Assembly (NCBI RefSeq): GCF_012844305.1
Contig: NZ_JABANE010000059.1
Coordinates: 1 to 58,211, forward strand
DNA from: Flammeovirga aprica JL-4
Lineage (GTDB): Bacteria; Bacteroidota; Bacteroidia; Cytophagales; Flammeovirgaceae
Direction of reading: 5' to 3'
Length of the DNA: 58,211 nt
The number at the start of each line of letters is the position of its first letter. Position 1 is the stretch's first letter. The position numbers were made by a program, and so were the translations under genes. Below, piece by piece: positions 34,865 to 45,294 of this stretch. Below the pieces are notes generated by a model. It ran no database searches and was not told the DNA's origin. It was given only the letters and a program-made list of their open reading frames with translations.

Positions 34865-37800
34865 ATGAACGAATTGGTCAAAGTAAATATAGATTTCATA
34901 GCAGATGATAACCTACATGAAGGGATCATAAAGTTGGAGCTTACCAATTTTATAGAGTCCCAATTGTTGCCTATGGTCGAAAAGGAAGTAGAGAAATATG
35001 AAGAGAATACTATTTATATTGATCAATTAGATGTTCAACTTTCTTCGTCATTATTGAATTATCAAAAAGATACATATTCGGCGGTTCAGAGGGTATTGAG
35101 TGATAAATTGCATGAGCATTTATACCGTATTTCTTCAAAAGCCACAAGAGAAGCAGAAATAAATGATATTATAAAGGGTACTGATTTAGAACAGCAATCG
35201 ACTTTAGAGCTTTCGGAAGAGGAAAGTTTATTTCTGTTTTTGACGACTGGAGTAATGCCTTGGTACGAGCAAGAGCGTTTGAAAGAACGAGTGAAAAAAA
35301 TTCAGAATAAGGAGGATTTATCCCTTTTGGTTGAGGCATGGCGATTGATGTGCGTGAAGAAAAACCATAATATTTACTCTTTTATTACTTTCCTGAATGC
35401 TCACCAATTATTATCTGCATTTGTAGCACAACTTTTTCGTCACTATCCACATTTAAAAGGGGTTTTCGATACCTTGACTGATGATGAGAAAAAGGCCTTT
35501 TTGTTACAGGTTTATCATGGTGGAGAGAAAACAAGTCAAGAAGGAATCGTACTTCATGAAAGCTTGTTAAGAGTGGTATTAAAGAGGAATTTTAAACCTT
35601 CAATTGTCGATTCTATACTAAAGATTGTAAATAGTGAATCGAGGCTAACGGAGTTATGTAAAGTAGAATTGATGCTTTACATCAAAAAGCAAAGAAAAAA
35701 GCTGAAAAAGGGTCTTTTTGTAAAGAATAAAAAGACTGCTCAAAAGTTACTTCAATTAGAAGAAAGCTTGTGTATAGATGAGGAAAAGATAGAAGAAGAT
35801 AAGCTTGCTTTGATGAATGTACAGCAATGGAAAGCCTCATTTATAGAACAACAGGTATTACATTTTTTATTAAAAAAAGAATTAGATCCAGCGTTTGAAG
35901 CTCAACTGACTGAACATCCAATATTATTATTTCAGTTCTTATTAGTAATTGCTCAAAGAACTAAAGAGAGAAAGATGAAGGTATTGAAAAAATACCCTCA
36001 GTTGTATCTTATTGGAGAAAATGCGATTATTCATCAGTTGTTGTTTGCAATTATCAAAGAGCAACCTGAAGGATTTTTGAATAGTAAATTGATTCAGCAA
36101 GTTAATGAGTCAACGGATATTGAACATGTAAGATCTTTCTTGATTTCTTCACTAGGAAATAAATTAGACCTAGAAGTAACCAAAGTTTTGACTTATGAGC
36201 TATTGTTGCTCAAACTATTACTAACGCCAGAACAACTTCTTAAAAAGTCAATCAAGTTTGATATAAAGTGGGGAGAGGTATTGGAGTATTTCAAATTATT
36301 TTCCCATTTAAATAAGGAAGAAAAAACAAAACTCCTATTATCGTCTACAACTTCAGAGACCATTTTTGTATTGGCTTTACAGAGTGATCATAAGTTATTT
36401 AATGATTTATTTGAGCAAAAAACAATAACATCATTATTATTTTCAACTGCTCAGAAACTGCTTTCGGCTTATCAGTTTTATAATACACATTCTAATAAGG
36501 CAGCTATTTCAGCGGAAGAGTTTCTAGAGGTAATTCAATCGATTTTCTCTACTTTTAAGGTGGATGATCAAATCAGAACTTCATTTTTAAGTTCTGTTAA
36601 TGATCATCAGATAGTGACTTCTCATTCTCAAGAAAGTGTAGCGTTAAATGAGGAATTCACGGAAGCTTCAAATGTACTTGATGTAAAATTATCTAAAGTA
36701 TTTGAGCATTTTAGAGCTAATCCACAATTAACGAAAATAGAGAAGACAGACTTTTTATTAACCTCAGTTTCGATAGAAACTATTTTTGAGGTAATACTGA
36801 CAAGTGATAGTGATGTATTTTTTGAGATTTTTGATGAAATGCAAATTGGTTTGACTTTGTTCTCCAATAGACAAAGAATCACAACATTATATCTGTTTTA
36901 TCAAACATTCCAACAAGGGAGACAAGTGACGGCGGAAGATTTTGTAAAGGTGGTCATTACTCATTTTCCTTCGTTTAGAAATAAAGCAAAAGTAATTTTT
37001 GAATCATTAGATTTGGAGAACTTAGGATCTTCAAGTGCAACGAAAGAAGTGATTGCTTTACAGTTGAAACAGCTTCTTCAGAAAAACAATTCGATAGCTG
37101 AAAAAAGAATTGAAATTGTTGACTATTTTGCTCAACATTCACAACTTTCAAAGCAAGAGAAAACAGGACTTTTATTATCTTCTAGTACTACATTAATCAT
37201 TTTTAAACTGATCATTTTCAGTGATCGTACAGCAGTATCTTCTCCAGAAAGCAAACCTAAATTGTTGGAGGTGTTAGATCAAAAAATGATTGGAGAGTTT
37301 CTGTTTTCTAGAAAGAATGATGTGATTACGCTCTATCAGTATTGCATGCATCAAACTCAAAATTCTTCATTCACTTCAGAGGATTTTGTAGAATTGATAT
37401 CAGATTATTTTCCAACTTATGAGGACACAATAAGTGCTATTTTAGAATACAATGAGTTGGTTGGTGGAATTCATTACAAAGGGAAGGATAGTGACGCTGA
37501 GGTATCTATTGAACACCTGTTTCAACAATCAGTTCGAATTGATAGACAACTTTCAGAGTTATTGGAATTCTTGAAAAGGAATCTATCGATTAGTAAAAAG
37601 AAAAGAACGAAGCTTTTACTTTCCTCAAGTCGCTTGCTAAAAGTGGCTGAATTATTTATCCAAAGTGAAACTTCTCATTTTCTGAATATTTTCAGTAGAA
37701 AATTAATTGGAGCGAAATTTTTTACAGATAGAAATAATGTAAAAACGTTCTTCCAGCTATTTAAGGAAAATTCTTTGGATAAAGCATCAGCACTAAATCA

Positions 37801-39658
37801 ATTCGTTGATCTTGTTGTATCAGAATTTCCATTTTACGAGACACATGTAAGGTCTGTTTTAGATATTGAAATTGTTGATGAGAGACATCAAAAAGCTGAA
37901 TCACAAAAAGAGTTGCAATTACAACTTGATCAAATTTTAAAACAGTCGATAGAGATAATAAAAAAGAGAGAAGCGACAGAGGCTTATTTCAAACGATATA
38001 AAAATCTTTCTAGAGGGGAAAAAACACAGCTTTTATTAGCTTCAGCTTCGATAGAAATGATTTTAGAGCTGATTCTTAGTGATGAATCAGCTCAGTTCCT
38101 GGCATTATTTGATACGATAAAATTAGGAACAGTATTATTTGAAAATAATGCATCTGTAGTCAAACTGTATCAGTTTTTATATCAGCAGGATCAGTATGTA
38201 GTAAATAATATTGAGGAGTTTGTAGCAACAATAGCTACCTTTTTTCCTACTTTTGAAGCTCAAGCCAGAGTATTGTTAGAAAAGACTTTCTTGAAAGAGG
38301 AAGATCGTCTTGCTAACATTAAAGATTTTGTCTTTAATGGGAATGAAAACCTTAAGTTGTCTTTTACTTTCACTAATGTTCAAACTCAAAAGCTTTTGAC
38401 AATTTCTCATCTTTTCAATGCTGATAAAGTTCAGATTCAAGTAGATGGAAATACTCTGGGGATTGTGTATTTGGAAGAAGTATTCTCTTTATATAATTCT
38501 AAAAACAATACCTTATTAATGTTGGCAAATGCCATTAATGCTATTCTACCAAACTTTAAAAGCGAAGATAGAAAGTCACTTGAAAAGGTAATTTCTTGGA
38601 TAAAAGAAGAAGATACATCATTATCTAAATTAACTCAAAAAGAGATTTCTATATTAGAAATTCAATTATGGTTGCAGTTGATCATCAACAGAAAAGAAGG
38701 GCTGTTTGATTTAGAGCAAAAGGAGATGTTGATGCATTATTTCAAGCAACTCTCATTAAGCGAATTAAAAGGGCAGAATTCATACTCTGTGAGACAAAAA
38801 AATAGAATCTTCTGTTACTTAAGTCTGAGCTATAAAACGAATTACTCTTTGTCTCTCCAAAGGCTTGAAAGAAAATTGAATCAGGAGTTTTCAAAATTAT
38901 TTACGGCATTACAGATTGCTGATTATATAAAACTACTTCAGAATGACCTTTTTCATGTTTCTTTGCATCAAACAACTTATCAGGCAGGAAATGTGATGAA
39001 GAGAGTGGAAGAAGTATTCCCTCAGATTAATTTCAGTCGAACAAAAATATATAAAATTACTTGTGAACTATTAAAACTTAATACTGAAGAAAAACATATC
39101 CAAGAACTCAATGATAAGCTAGAACAATCTTTTGGTCAGAGGAAGAACATGACAATGGAAGTGAAAAATGCAGGTCTTGTTATTCTTGTTCCTTACCTGC
39201 CTTTGTTCTTAAAACACCGAGGTTTGCTGACCGAAGACAATAAAGCTTTCAAGGATGAAGAAAGCTTATTGAAAGCTATTGGTTTAATGCTTTATTTGTC
39301 TCAGAAAAACCTATTAGTGGAGGATGACAGACAGTTGATTATTCCTAAGATTCTTTGCGGGATTGATATAGAAACACCTGTAGTTTTAGATTTTGAGCTG
39401 ACAGAGGAAGAGAAAGAAGGTGCGGATCATTTATTGAAAACGGTCATTTCACACTGGTCAGCATTGAAGAAAATGGAGCCGGATAGTTTGAGGATAATGT
39501 TTTTTGTGAGAGATGGGCAACTTACCTTAAAAGACGATTGGTACTTGGAGGTAGAGCCTAATACTTATGACATCTTTATGAAGATGCTGCCATGGTCAAT
39601 TAAGATTAATATGTTGCCTTGGATGGAGTGTAAGATTTTTTGTGAGTGGGGTAAATAA
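34865..39658 (+). CDS. Contractile injection system tape measure protein (CIS_TMP) with internal repeats
   Basis: A 1597-residue, mainly helical protein. The N-terminal 80 residues (IYIDQLDVQLSS near 50-61) and the C-terminal part (VKNAGLVILVPYLPLFLKHR, about residue 1438 onward, with FKDEESLLKAIGLMLYLSQK after it) match the CIS_TMP family found in Bacteroidota and other eCIS loci. Between about 470 and 1142 lie five repeats of 140-146 residues, each opening with xxFxxxxxLSxxEKTxLLLSS, continuing SDxxxFxxxFDxxxIGxxLFS and closing DFVxxIxxxFPxF. In T4-like tails the tape measure length sets tube length, so these repeats may set a step size. No membrane segment or signal peptide is present. Confidence 0.88.
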   Translation: MNELVKVNIDFIADDNLHEGIIKLELTNFIESQLLPMVEKEVEKYEENTIYIDQLDVQLSSSLLNYQKDTYSAVQRVLSDKLHEHLYRISSKATREAEINDIIKGTDLEQQSTLELSEEESLFLFLTTGVMPWYEQERLKERVKKIQNKEDLSLLVEAWRLMCVKKNHNIYSFITFLNAHQLLSAFVAQLFRHYPHLKGVFDTLTDDEKKAFLLQVYHGGEKTSQEGIVLHESLLRVVLKRNFKPSIVDSILKIVNSESRLTELCKVELMLYIKKQRKKLKKGLFVKNKKTAQKLLQLEESLCIDEEKIEEDKLALMNVQQWKASFIEQQVLHFLLKKELDPAFEAQLTEHPILLFQFLLVIAQRTKERKMKVLKKYPQLYLIGENAIIHQLLFAIIKEQPEGFLNSKLIQQVNESTDIEHVRSFLISSLGNKLDLEVTKVLTYELLLLKLLLTPEQLLKKSIKFDIKWGEVLEYFKLFSHLNKEEKTKLLLSSTTSETIFVLALQSDHKLFNDLFEQKTITSLLFSTAQKLLSAYQFYNTHSNKAAISAEEFLEVIQSIFSTFKVDDQIRTSFLSSVNDHQIVTSHSQESVALNEEFTEASNVLDVKLSKVFEHFRANPQLTKIEKTDFLLTSVSIETIFEVILTSDSDVFFEIFDEMQIGLTLFSNRQRITTLYLFYQTFQQGRQVTAEDFVKVVITHFPSFRNKAKVIFESLDLENLGSSSATKEVIALQLKQLLQKNNSIAEKRIEIVDYFAQHSQLSKQEKTGLLLSSSTTLIIFKLIIFSDRTAVSSPESKPKLLEVLDQKMIGEFLFSRKNDVITLYQYCMHQTQNSSFTSEDFVELISDYFPTYEDTISAILEYNELVGGIHYKGKDSDAEVSIEHLFQQSVRIDRQLSELLEFLKRNLSISKKKRTKLLLSSSRLLKVAELFIQSETSHFLNIFSRKLIGAKFFTDRNNVKTFFQLFKENSLDKASALNQFVDLVVSEFPFYETHVRSVLDIEIVDERHQKAESQKELQLQLDQILKQSIEIIKKREATEAYFKRYKNLSRGEKTQLLLASASIEMILELILSDESAQFLALFDTIKLGTVLFENNASVVKLYQFLYQQDQYVVNNIEEFVATIATFFPTFEAQARVLLEKTFLKEEDRLANIKDFVFNGNENLKLSFTFTNVQTQKLLTISHLFNADKVQIQVDGNTLGIVYLEEVFSLYNSKNNTLLMLANAINAILPNFKSEDRKSLEKVISWIKEEDTSLSKLTQKEISILEIQLWLQLIINRKEGLFDLEQKEMLMHYFKQLSLSELKGQNSYSVRQKNRIFCYLSLSYKTNYSLSLQRLERKLNQEFSKLFTALQIADYIKLLQNDLFHVSLHQTTYQAGNVMKRVEEVFPQINFSRTKIYKITCELLKLNTEEKHIQELNDKLEQSFGQRKNMTMEVKNAGLVILVPYLPLFLKHRGLLTEDNKAFKDEESLLKAIGLMLYLSQKNLLVEDDRQLIIPKILCGIDIETPVVLDFELTEEEKEGADHLLKTVISHWSALKKMEPDSLRIMFFVRDGQLTLKDDWYLEVEPNTYDIFMKMLPWSIKINMLPWMECKIFCEWGK

Positions 39659-39669
39659 ACTTTTTAAGA

Positions 39670-42600
39670 ATGATTTACAATGGTACAAGTCAGGACAGTA
39701 GGGAGTTATCACAATTAGTGGACAAAGGCTTTCAACTTAATGACATCGATTTAAGAGATATACTAACGAATAACTTTCAGTACTTAGAAGAGGTAGGACA
39801 GGAAGCTAGGGATTTCTGGTACACGATACTTTTTTCAGATTTCTCTGTGCTTGCGGAATTAAAAGAACTTGACATCTCCATTTTTCAGAAAAGAAATAAT
39901 ATCATTTTTCAAAAAGTAAGACAGTTTAACCGTCCTCAGAAGAAGATCAAATTTTTGAAGGAGGGGATTGTTCTAGTCTATGAACTGCTTAATTATTATC
40001 ATAAATGGATAAAAAACTATAGTAAAAAACAGCTTTTTGACTCCGAAATCTTCCTCAATATAAATACTACGCTTAATGCAATTTCAACTCAATTAGACCT
40101 TGAGTTTTTGTGCTTATTTGAAGACGAGGAATTAAAGGACGTTTTACAGAAAGTAAAGAAGCTGATTCGAGAGATATTCCAGTTTATAGATTACACTTTT
40201 GAAGAGTATACATTAGAGAAAAAAGATCATTCTGTAGTTGCTCAAATCTGTCAAAGATTGAATGTAAGATTGATTGATAATCTGTTTTTAATGAGTGGAA
40301 ATACAGAACGATATTTCTATGAATTAATTCATCAGTCTACTAATCAGCCTCAAATTGATTTGATCATGGCTTATCAGCATATCTACAAGTACCCTCAGAA
40401 AATGTTGAATAGCTTTCCGAAAAGATATTTGAATCTTTATTTCAATACTTTACTGGATGAAAAAAGGAAAGAAGAAAAAGTAGATTTTACTTATTTGAGC
40501 TTTAAGTTGAATGACGGGGTACGCTATGCTAGAATTCCATCGAAGACTAAATTTATAGCAGGAAGCGATGCGTTAAGGAAAAATATATTGTATCAGTTGG
40601 ACTACCCTGTGGTGGTGAATACTTCTGAGATTTCGCATCTTGATCTGAGTAATGTTTCTTATAAGCATATCGGCAAGAAAATGCCTTTGAAAGTTGTAAC
40701 AGCAATCAGACAACAAGAAGCGGAGGTAAAGGAAGGAGAGTTTATCAATAAAAACTTATGGGATAACCAGAGTTCAACAGCTTTGCCGGTAAGTTTTTGT
40801 ATTTGTGATCAGATTTTACAGCTTGAGAATGGAGATAGAGAAATCGTTTTCAATTTCCAATTCAAACAATCTTCTATGATCACACTTACGCAATTGATCT
40901 CTAATGTAAAAGAGATAACGGGGTGGAGTGGAAGACAGCTTTTCAATAATATTTTCGGAGATATCTTCAACGTCTATTTTTCATCTGAACAAGGTTGGAC
41001 GAAAGTACAGAAGGTTATTTTTCTTACATCTAAATATTCTCCAAACTCACTTTCTTTCAAAGTCATCATAAAGGATAATGAGCCAGCTGTATGCAAACCT
41101 GAGAAAACAATTTCGCAACATCAGATGTTTGATCATGCGGCGTTCAAGTTTACACTTAACACGGAAACATACCTTTATGGCTATTCTTTCCTTTCTGATT
41201 TAGTGTTGGATAGAGTGGTGATTCAGACTCATGTAAAAGGATATACGGGGTTCAAAGCTTATAATCAGCAAGGGCAATTGGGTACTGATATTCCATATAA
41301 TGCTTGGGGAAATCAACCAAAACAAGGTGACTTTTTAGTTTTAGGAAGTAAAGAGGTTTTCTTTAAGCCAATCGAACATTTCAACTTAAGAATCAAGTGG
41401 TTCAATGCTCCTTTACATCCTAATGGTTTTACAGGTTTTTATGAAAATTACGAAACCGAAGACCTGAAGAATTCTAGTTTTAAAATTCAGATTGATCAGC
41501 TGAAACAAGGGAAATGGGCTGAACTTGATGAAAGAAATATGTTCTCCAATATTCGTCATAATCCAACTGGAGAAGTAGAAGATATTGGTGGTATTTCTAA
41601 GAAAACAGACTTGAACGATATTAATTATCAGCAACCTGTCACGATAGAAGAAGCACAGAAAGAGGATTTGGCAGGTTTTTCAAATTATGCTAAAAATGGT
41701 TTCTTAAAACTGACAATTTCAAGCCCGGAAATTGGATTTGGACATTTGCTGTATCCACAATTGCTTACGGCTCAAGTGAAGAATGGCATTAGTTTTAATC
41801 CTTTGAAAAAGAAGAAAAAGGATGTAGAGCTGCCCGCACCTTATGTACCTATCATTGAAAAAATTGAGGCTGACTATGTAGCAAAAGCCGCTATTATTTT
41901 GGATAGTAAAATGATGAGGGAAGAAAGTTCGAGTAAACTTTTTTATGGAGTGGGTGACATAGTGGTTCCTGTGAAAGATGATAACCCTAAATTATTGCCA
42001 GAAATTAATGAGGGAATTATTCTTGATTTGGGGATTGAAAATGCTGTAGAAGGAGATATTGTTTCATTCTTATTTCAAATTAAATCCACAACAGATCAGG
42101 AAATTCAGACTAGTCAGTATCAGATAGTATGGGAAGTATTATATGATAATAAATGGGAAAAGATTGCGGGTGCCAATATTTTAAATGATGAGACGGAGTG
42201 TTTATCAAAAACGGGTATGATTTCTATCAAAGTACCTGAGCATTCTACAGCTCACCAATTAAAACCATCAGGCAAATTGTGGTTGCGTATGTACATTCCG
42301 GATGTGATCGAGAACTATGCAGTGATTGAGAGAGTGTATTCTAAAGTGGTGAAGGTGGGGTTGATTTTACCTAATGATAGAGAACATTATGATTTCGGTC
42401 AGGAATTGCCTGCACTTTCTATTTTCAGATCCAATACTAAACTTCCAGGTATTCGAAGTATAGAACAACCTTTACCTTCTGTTGGAGGAAAACGAGCGGA
42501 GGAGAGCGGCGCCTTTATCAATAGAGTTTCAGAAACGATAAAGCATAGAAACAGACCAGTGACCAATTGGGATTATGAGCGAATTTTATTGACTGAATTC

Positions 42601-43212
42601 CATGAGATTAATCAGGTGATTTGTATTCCTGTTTCAGAAGAAAACAGATCTCTGCTTATAGTGATTATTCCTAAATCAGATGATAAATTTCCTATTGCAT
42701 CCAACAGTTTGTTGCAAAGAGTAGAGCGTTTTCTGAGAGATATTATTTCGCCACATGTGAAGTTCAATATTTGCTCACCAATTTATGAAACAGTGAAGGT
42801 CAATGTGGCTATTTCTTTAAAAGAGGGATATACACAAGGTTTCTATTTGGATGAGATCAAACAGCAACTAACACAATACATTGATACCATTTCACTGTCA
42901 AATGCGAACCGATTAGTATTAGGAGGTAAATTGCACTTGTCTGATATTTTAAGTTACCTGAAAACAATTTCTTATGTAGATGGGATCAAGCACCTTTCGA
43001 TGGTACATCTTGTGAAAAATGAAAAGAAATACAAATTAATAGATACAGCACAAGAAGACTATTCAGATAGTTTTATTGAAGCTTCAAAACCATGGAGTGT
43101 ACTCACTTCAGCGGAGAGTCATGAAGTATATATCAATATTCCAAACAACGATAAAGCGGGTATTAATAACTTGCAGTTGGGAGTAGATCTTATTGTCAAT
43201 TCATATAGCTAA
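39670..43212 (+). CDS. Baseplate J/gp47-like baseplate wedge protein
   Basis: A 1180-residue baseplate protein related to Afp11/Afp12 and T4 gp6. The N-terminus YNGTSQDSRELSQLVDKGFQ, then LNDIDLRDIL, is the start typical of large CIS baseplate proteins. The baseplate-J core is in the last third (about residues 945-1090), with RVSETIKHRNRPVTNWDYER and then LLTEFHEINQVICIP, and the Afp-like C-terminal domain follows (KVNVAISLKEGYTQG). The middle beta-rich region (about 280-700) has no family that I recognise. It begins 11 bp after the tape-measure gene. It should form the inner ring of wedges around the spike. Confidence 0.9.
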   Translation: MIYNGTSQDSRELSQLVDKGFQLNDIDLRDILTNNFQYLEEVGQEARDFWYTILFSDFSVLAELKELDISIFQKRNNIIFQKVRQFNRPQKKIKFLKEGIVLVYELLNYYHKWIKNYSKKQLFDSEIFLNINTTLNAISTQLDLEFLCLFEDEELKDVLQKVKKLIREIFQFIDYTFEEYTLEKKDHSVVAQICQRLNVRLIDNLFLMSGNTERYFYELIHQSTNQPQIDLIMAYQHIYKYPQKMLNSFPKRYLNLYFNTLLDEKRKEEKVDFTYLSFKLNDGVRYARIPSKTKFIAGSDALRKNILYQLDYPVVVNTSEISHLDLSNVSYKHIGKKMPLKVVTAIRQQEAEVKEGEFINKNLWDNQSSTALPVSFCICDQILQLENGDREIVFNFQFKQSSMITLTQLISNVKEITGWSGRQLFNNIFGDIFNVYFSSEQGWTKVQKVIFLTSKYSPNSLSFKVIIKDNEPAVCKPEKTISQHQMFDHAAFKFTLNTETYLYGYSFLSDLVLDRVVIQTHVKGYTGFKAYNQQGQLGTDIPYNAWGNQPKQGDFLVLGSKEVFFKPIEHFNLRIKWFNAPLHPNGFTGFYENYETEDLKNSSFKIQIDQLKQGKWAELDERNMFSNIRHNPTGEVEDIGGISKKTDLNDINYQQPVTIEEAQKEDLAGFSNYAKNGFLKLTISSPEIGFGHLLYPQLLTAQVKNGISFNPLKKKKKDVELPAPYVPIIEKIEADYVAKAAIILDSKMMREESSSKLFYGVGDIVVPVKDDNPKLLPEINEGIILDLGIENAVEGDIVSFLFQIKSTTDQEIQTSQYQIVWEVLYDNKWEKIAGANILNDETECLSKTGMISIKVPEHSTAHQLKPSGKLWLRMYIPDVIENYAVIERVYSKVVKVGLILPNDREHYDFGQELPALSIFRSNTKLPGIRSIEQPLPSVGGKRAEESGAFINRVSETIKHRNRPVTNWDYERILLTEFHEINQVICIPVSEENRSLLIVIIPKSDDKFPIASNSLLQRVERFLRDIISPHVKFNICSPIYETVKVNVAISLKEGYTQGFYLDEIKQQLTQYIDTISLSNANRLVLGGKLHLSDILSYLKTISYVDGIKHLSMVHLVKNEKKYKLIDTAQEDYSDSFIEASKPWSVLTSAESHEVYINIPNNDKAGINNLQLGVDLIVNSYS

Positions 43213-43217
43213 GCAAC

Positions 43218-45077
43218 ATGTTACAAATGAACAAAACATACAAACTATTAATTCTGATGCTCTTTCTTGTTGCTGCATTGCCAACGTATGCTCAAGAAGA
43301 AAAAGAGGAGAAGGAAGAAGAGAAAAAGGAGCAGCAAGGTTTGAAAGTAATGCTTCAAAACTATGTAAAGCAAGCCAACGGAGGATCAGCTGAAGAGCAA
43401 TCAGAAAAAGCATCTGACAAGGAAGAGGCTGCTGAAGAGAAAAAGGAAGAAACTGCTTCTGACTCTACAAGCAATACGCCTGAAGAAATGGCATTGATGG
43501 AAGAAGAAGCGGAAGCTGAGGCAAAAGAAGATTCTTTAGAAGCGGAATTATTAGCCCTGGAAGAAAAAGCTTTTATCGATACATTGAAGATGAAGAACCG
43601 TCTGCGAGAAGTCAAGAAAAATAAAATTGCAGGAGATTTTTCTGAAGCTGAATGGCAGAAAAAAATGAACTTGGTAAGTAATAAATCTTTAGAGGGAAAT
43701 TATGAGCTGTTAGAGAATGTGGAAGTATTCGGATGGCACCCTTACTGGATGGGTAAAGGTTATGATTCTTATAACTTCTCTTTACTAAGTACAATCGCTT
43801 ATTTTTCATATGAATTGAATGCTGTAGATGGAAGTTACCATAGTATTCATGATTGGGAAACAACTGCTTTAATCGACTCTGCTCACATTCATAATTGTAA
43901 AGTATTAATGACCGTAACCAATTTTGGATACAACAATAACAGAACTTTTTTAAAGAACAGAAATGATCAACAACAGAAATTAATAGAGAATCTGATCACT
44001 TTGCTTTACTTAAGAAATGCTGATGGTGTAAACATCGATTTTGAGAATATTCCGAAAGAGCATCGACAAGACTTTACCAATTTTATCATTGATTTATCAA
44101 ATTCACTCAGAAAGTCAAACCCAAAATTCAGAGTGACATTAACGATACCGCCCAAAGATTTTAATGGTGTATTTGATATCCAAAGTCTTACCCCATATGT
44201 AGATCAATTTATCGTAATGGGGTATGAATTTTATGGTCAGAATAGTCAGGTTGCGGGGCCTGTGGCGCCAATAGAAAGTGGTGATTTTTGGTGGGAATTC
44301 AATATTGAACGAAGTGTACTAGAATATAAAGTAGACGGTATTCCTTCTGATAAACTTATTCTAGCTTCACCACTGTATGGTGCAGAATGGGTGACTGAAG
44401 ATTTGACTTACCCTTCCAAAGTAACTCAATTTGTAGGTTATTTGACGAAAAAGCAGATTGATAGTAAGATTGGAGGTATACCTGTGCAAAGAGAAGCCTT
44501 GAGTGGAAGTGCCTTTCATGTTTATAGAGACGATAAAGGAAGGTATCATCAGATTTGGTTTGAAGACAGTGTTACGTTACAAAAGAAAATTGACCTGATC
44601 AAGAAACACGAATTGAAGGGAATTGGCTTCTGGGCCTTAGGTTTTGATAATGGAAATCCTGAAATGTGGGTGAAGGTCAAAGATAATTTTACACTCTCGC
44701 CAGAAGAAGCCGGGTCCACATTCTCAATGGGAAAAACAAGGAGATATCTTAATTATGCATTAAGAGCCATCTCGAATCCAAGATCGATACTCTCTAACCC
44801 AAGTATGCTGATGTATATGTTTGGTGGAGTAATGGGGCTCAATTCCTGTTTTATATTACTATTTCTTTCTTTCAGATACAGACTTACAAAACTGATGAAA
44901 GTAGCAAGCTCTACTTTGATTTTAGTCTTTACAATCATCGGATTGGGCATCTTCATGATCACCTATGACTTTGTCAGTGCCAAAGAAGTATTGCTGATGA
45001 TATGTGGAATTCTGTTGGGAGGATTGGCTTTATTTTTCCTTAGTTACCGATTTTTCATCAAAAAAGAACTGCCTTAA
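43218..45077 (+). CDS. GH18-family glycosidase with C-terminal membrane domain
   Basis: A 619-residue envelope protein (the start may equally be ATG 43227). A signal peptide ends near residue 26 (PTYAQ), followed by a strongly acidic/lysine low-complexity region (about 27-120). A GH18 fold at about 165-490 carries the catalytic motif as DGVNIDFE at 269-276. E276 is the predicted acid, and the third Asp of DxxDxDxE is replaced by Asn272. Three hydrophobic helices at about 530-615 end the protein. GH18 enzymes cleave GlcNAc-containing glycans such as chitin or peptidoglycan. Placed between baseplate genes, it may open or remodel the cell wall for the apparatus (inference). The GH18-plus-three-helix layout is unusual. 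Confidence 0.87.
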   Translation: MLQMNKTYKLLILMLFLVAALPTYAQEEKEEKEEEKKEQQGLKVMLQNYVKQANGGSAEEQSEKASDKEEAAEEKKEETASDSTSNTPEEMALMEEEAEAEAKEDSLEAELLALEEKAFIDTLKMKNRLREVKKNKIAGDFSEAEWQKKMNLVSNKSLEGNYELLENVEVFGWHPYWMGKGYDSYNFSLLSTIAYFSYELNAVDGSYHSIHDWETTALIDSAHIHNCKVLMTVTNFGYNNNRTFLKNRNDQQQKLIENLITLLYLRNADGVNIDFENIPKEHRQDFTNFIIDLSNSLRKSNPKFRVTLTIPPKDFNGVFDIQSLTPYVDQFIVMGYEFYGQNSQVAGPVAPIESGDFWWEFNIERSVLEYKVDGIPSDKLILASPLYGAEWVTEDLTYPSKVTQFVGYLTKKQIDSKIGGIPVQREALSGSAFHVYRDDKGRYHQIWFEDSVTLQKKIDLIKKHELKGIGFWALGFDNGNPEMWVKVKDNFTLSPEEAGSTFSMGKTRRYLNYALRAISNPRSILSNPSMLMYMFGGVMGLNSCFILLFLSFRYRLTKLMKVASSTLILVFTIIGLGIFMITYDFVSAKEVLLMICGILLGGLALFFLSYRFFIKKELP

Positions 45078-45079
45078 TT

Positions 45080-45283
45080 ATGTCTGTCAAAATCAAAGAA
45101 CTAAACATTAAGATCGAAATCAAAAAGGATTTCCATACACAAGAACAATTGATGGAGAAATTTATACAAAGCTTATCTGTGGATCGACTTCCTATGGAGT
45201 TTATTGAAGGATTGGCTGAAAAGTGTAAAGAAGAAATCGATAACGATCAAAGAGTTGTAAGAACCAAGTTTGGAAGGTTTTAA
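45080..45283 (+). CDS. DUF5908-family small CIS protein
   Basis: A 67-residue protein starting MSVKIKELNIKIEIKK, which matches the short DUF5908 group (an xEIRELxIKxxV-like start) found beside the VgrG/Afp8 gene in many Bacteroidota and eCIS loci. The C-terminal half is helical and ends in a basic tail. It begins 2 bp after the GH18 gene and precedes the spike gene by 11 bp. A chaperone or spike-adaptor role has been suggested by its constant position only. Confidence 0.7.
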   Translation: MSVKIKELNIKIEIKKDFHTQEQLMEKFIQSLSVDRLPMEFIEGLAEKCKEEIDNDQRVVRTKFGRF

Positions 45284-45294
45284 TCGTAAAGAAA

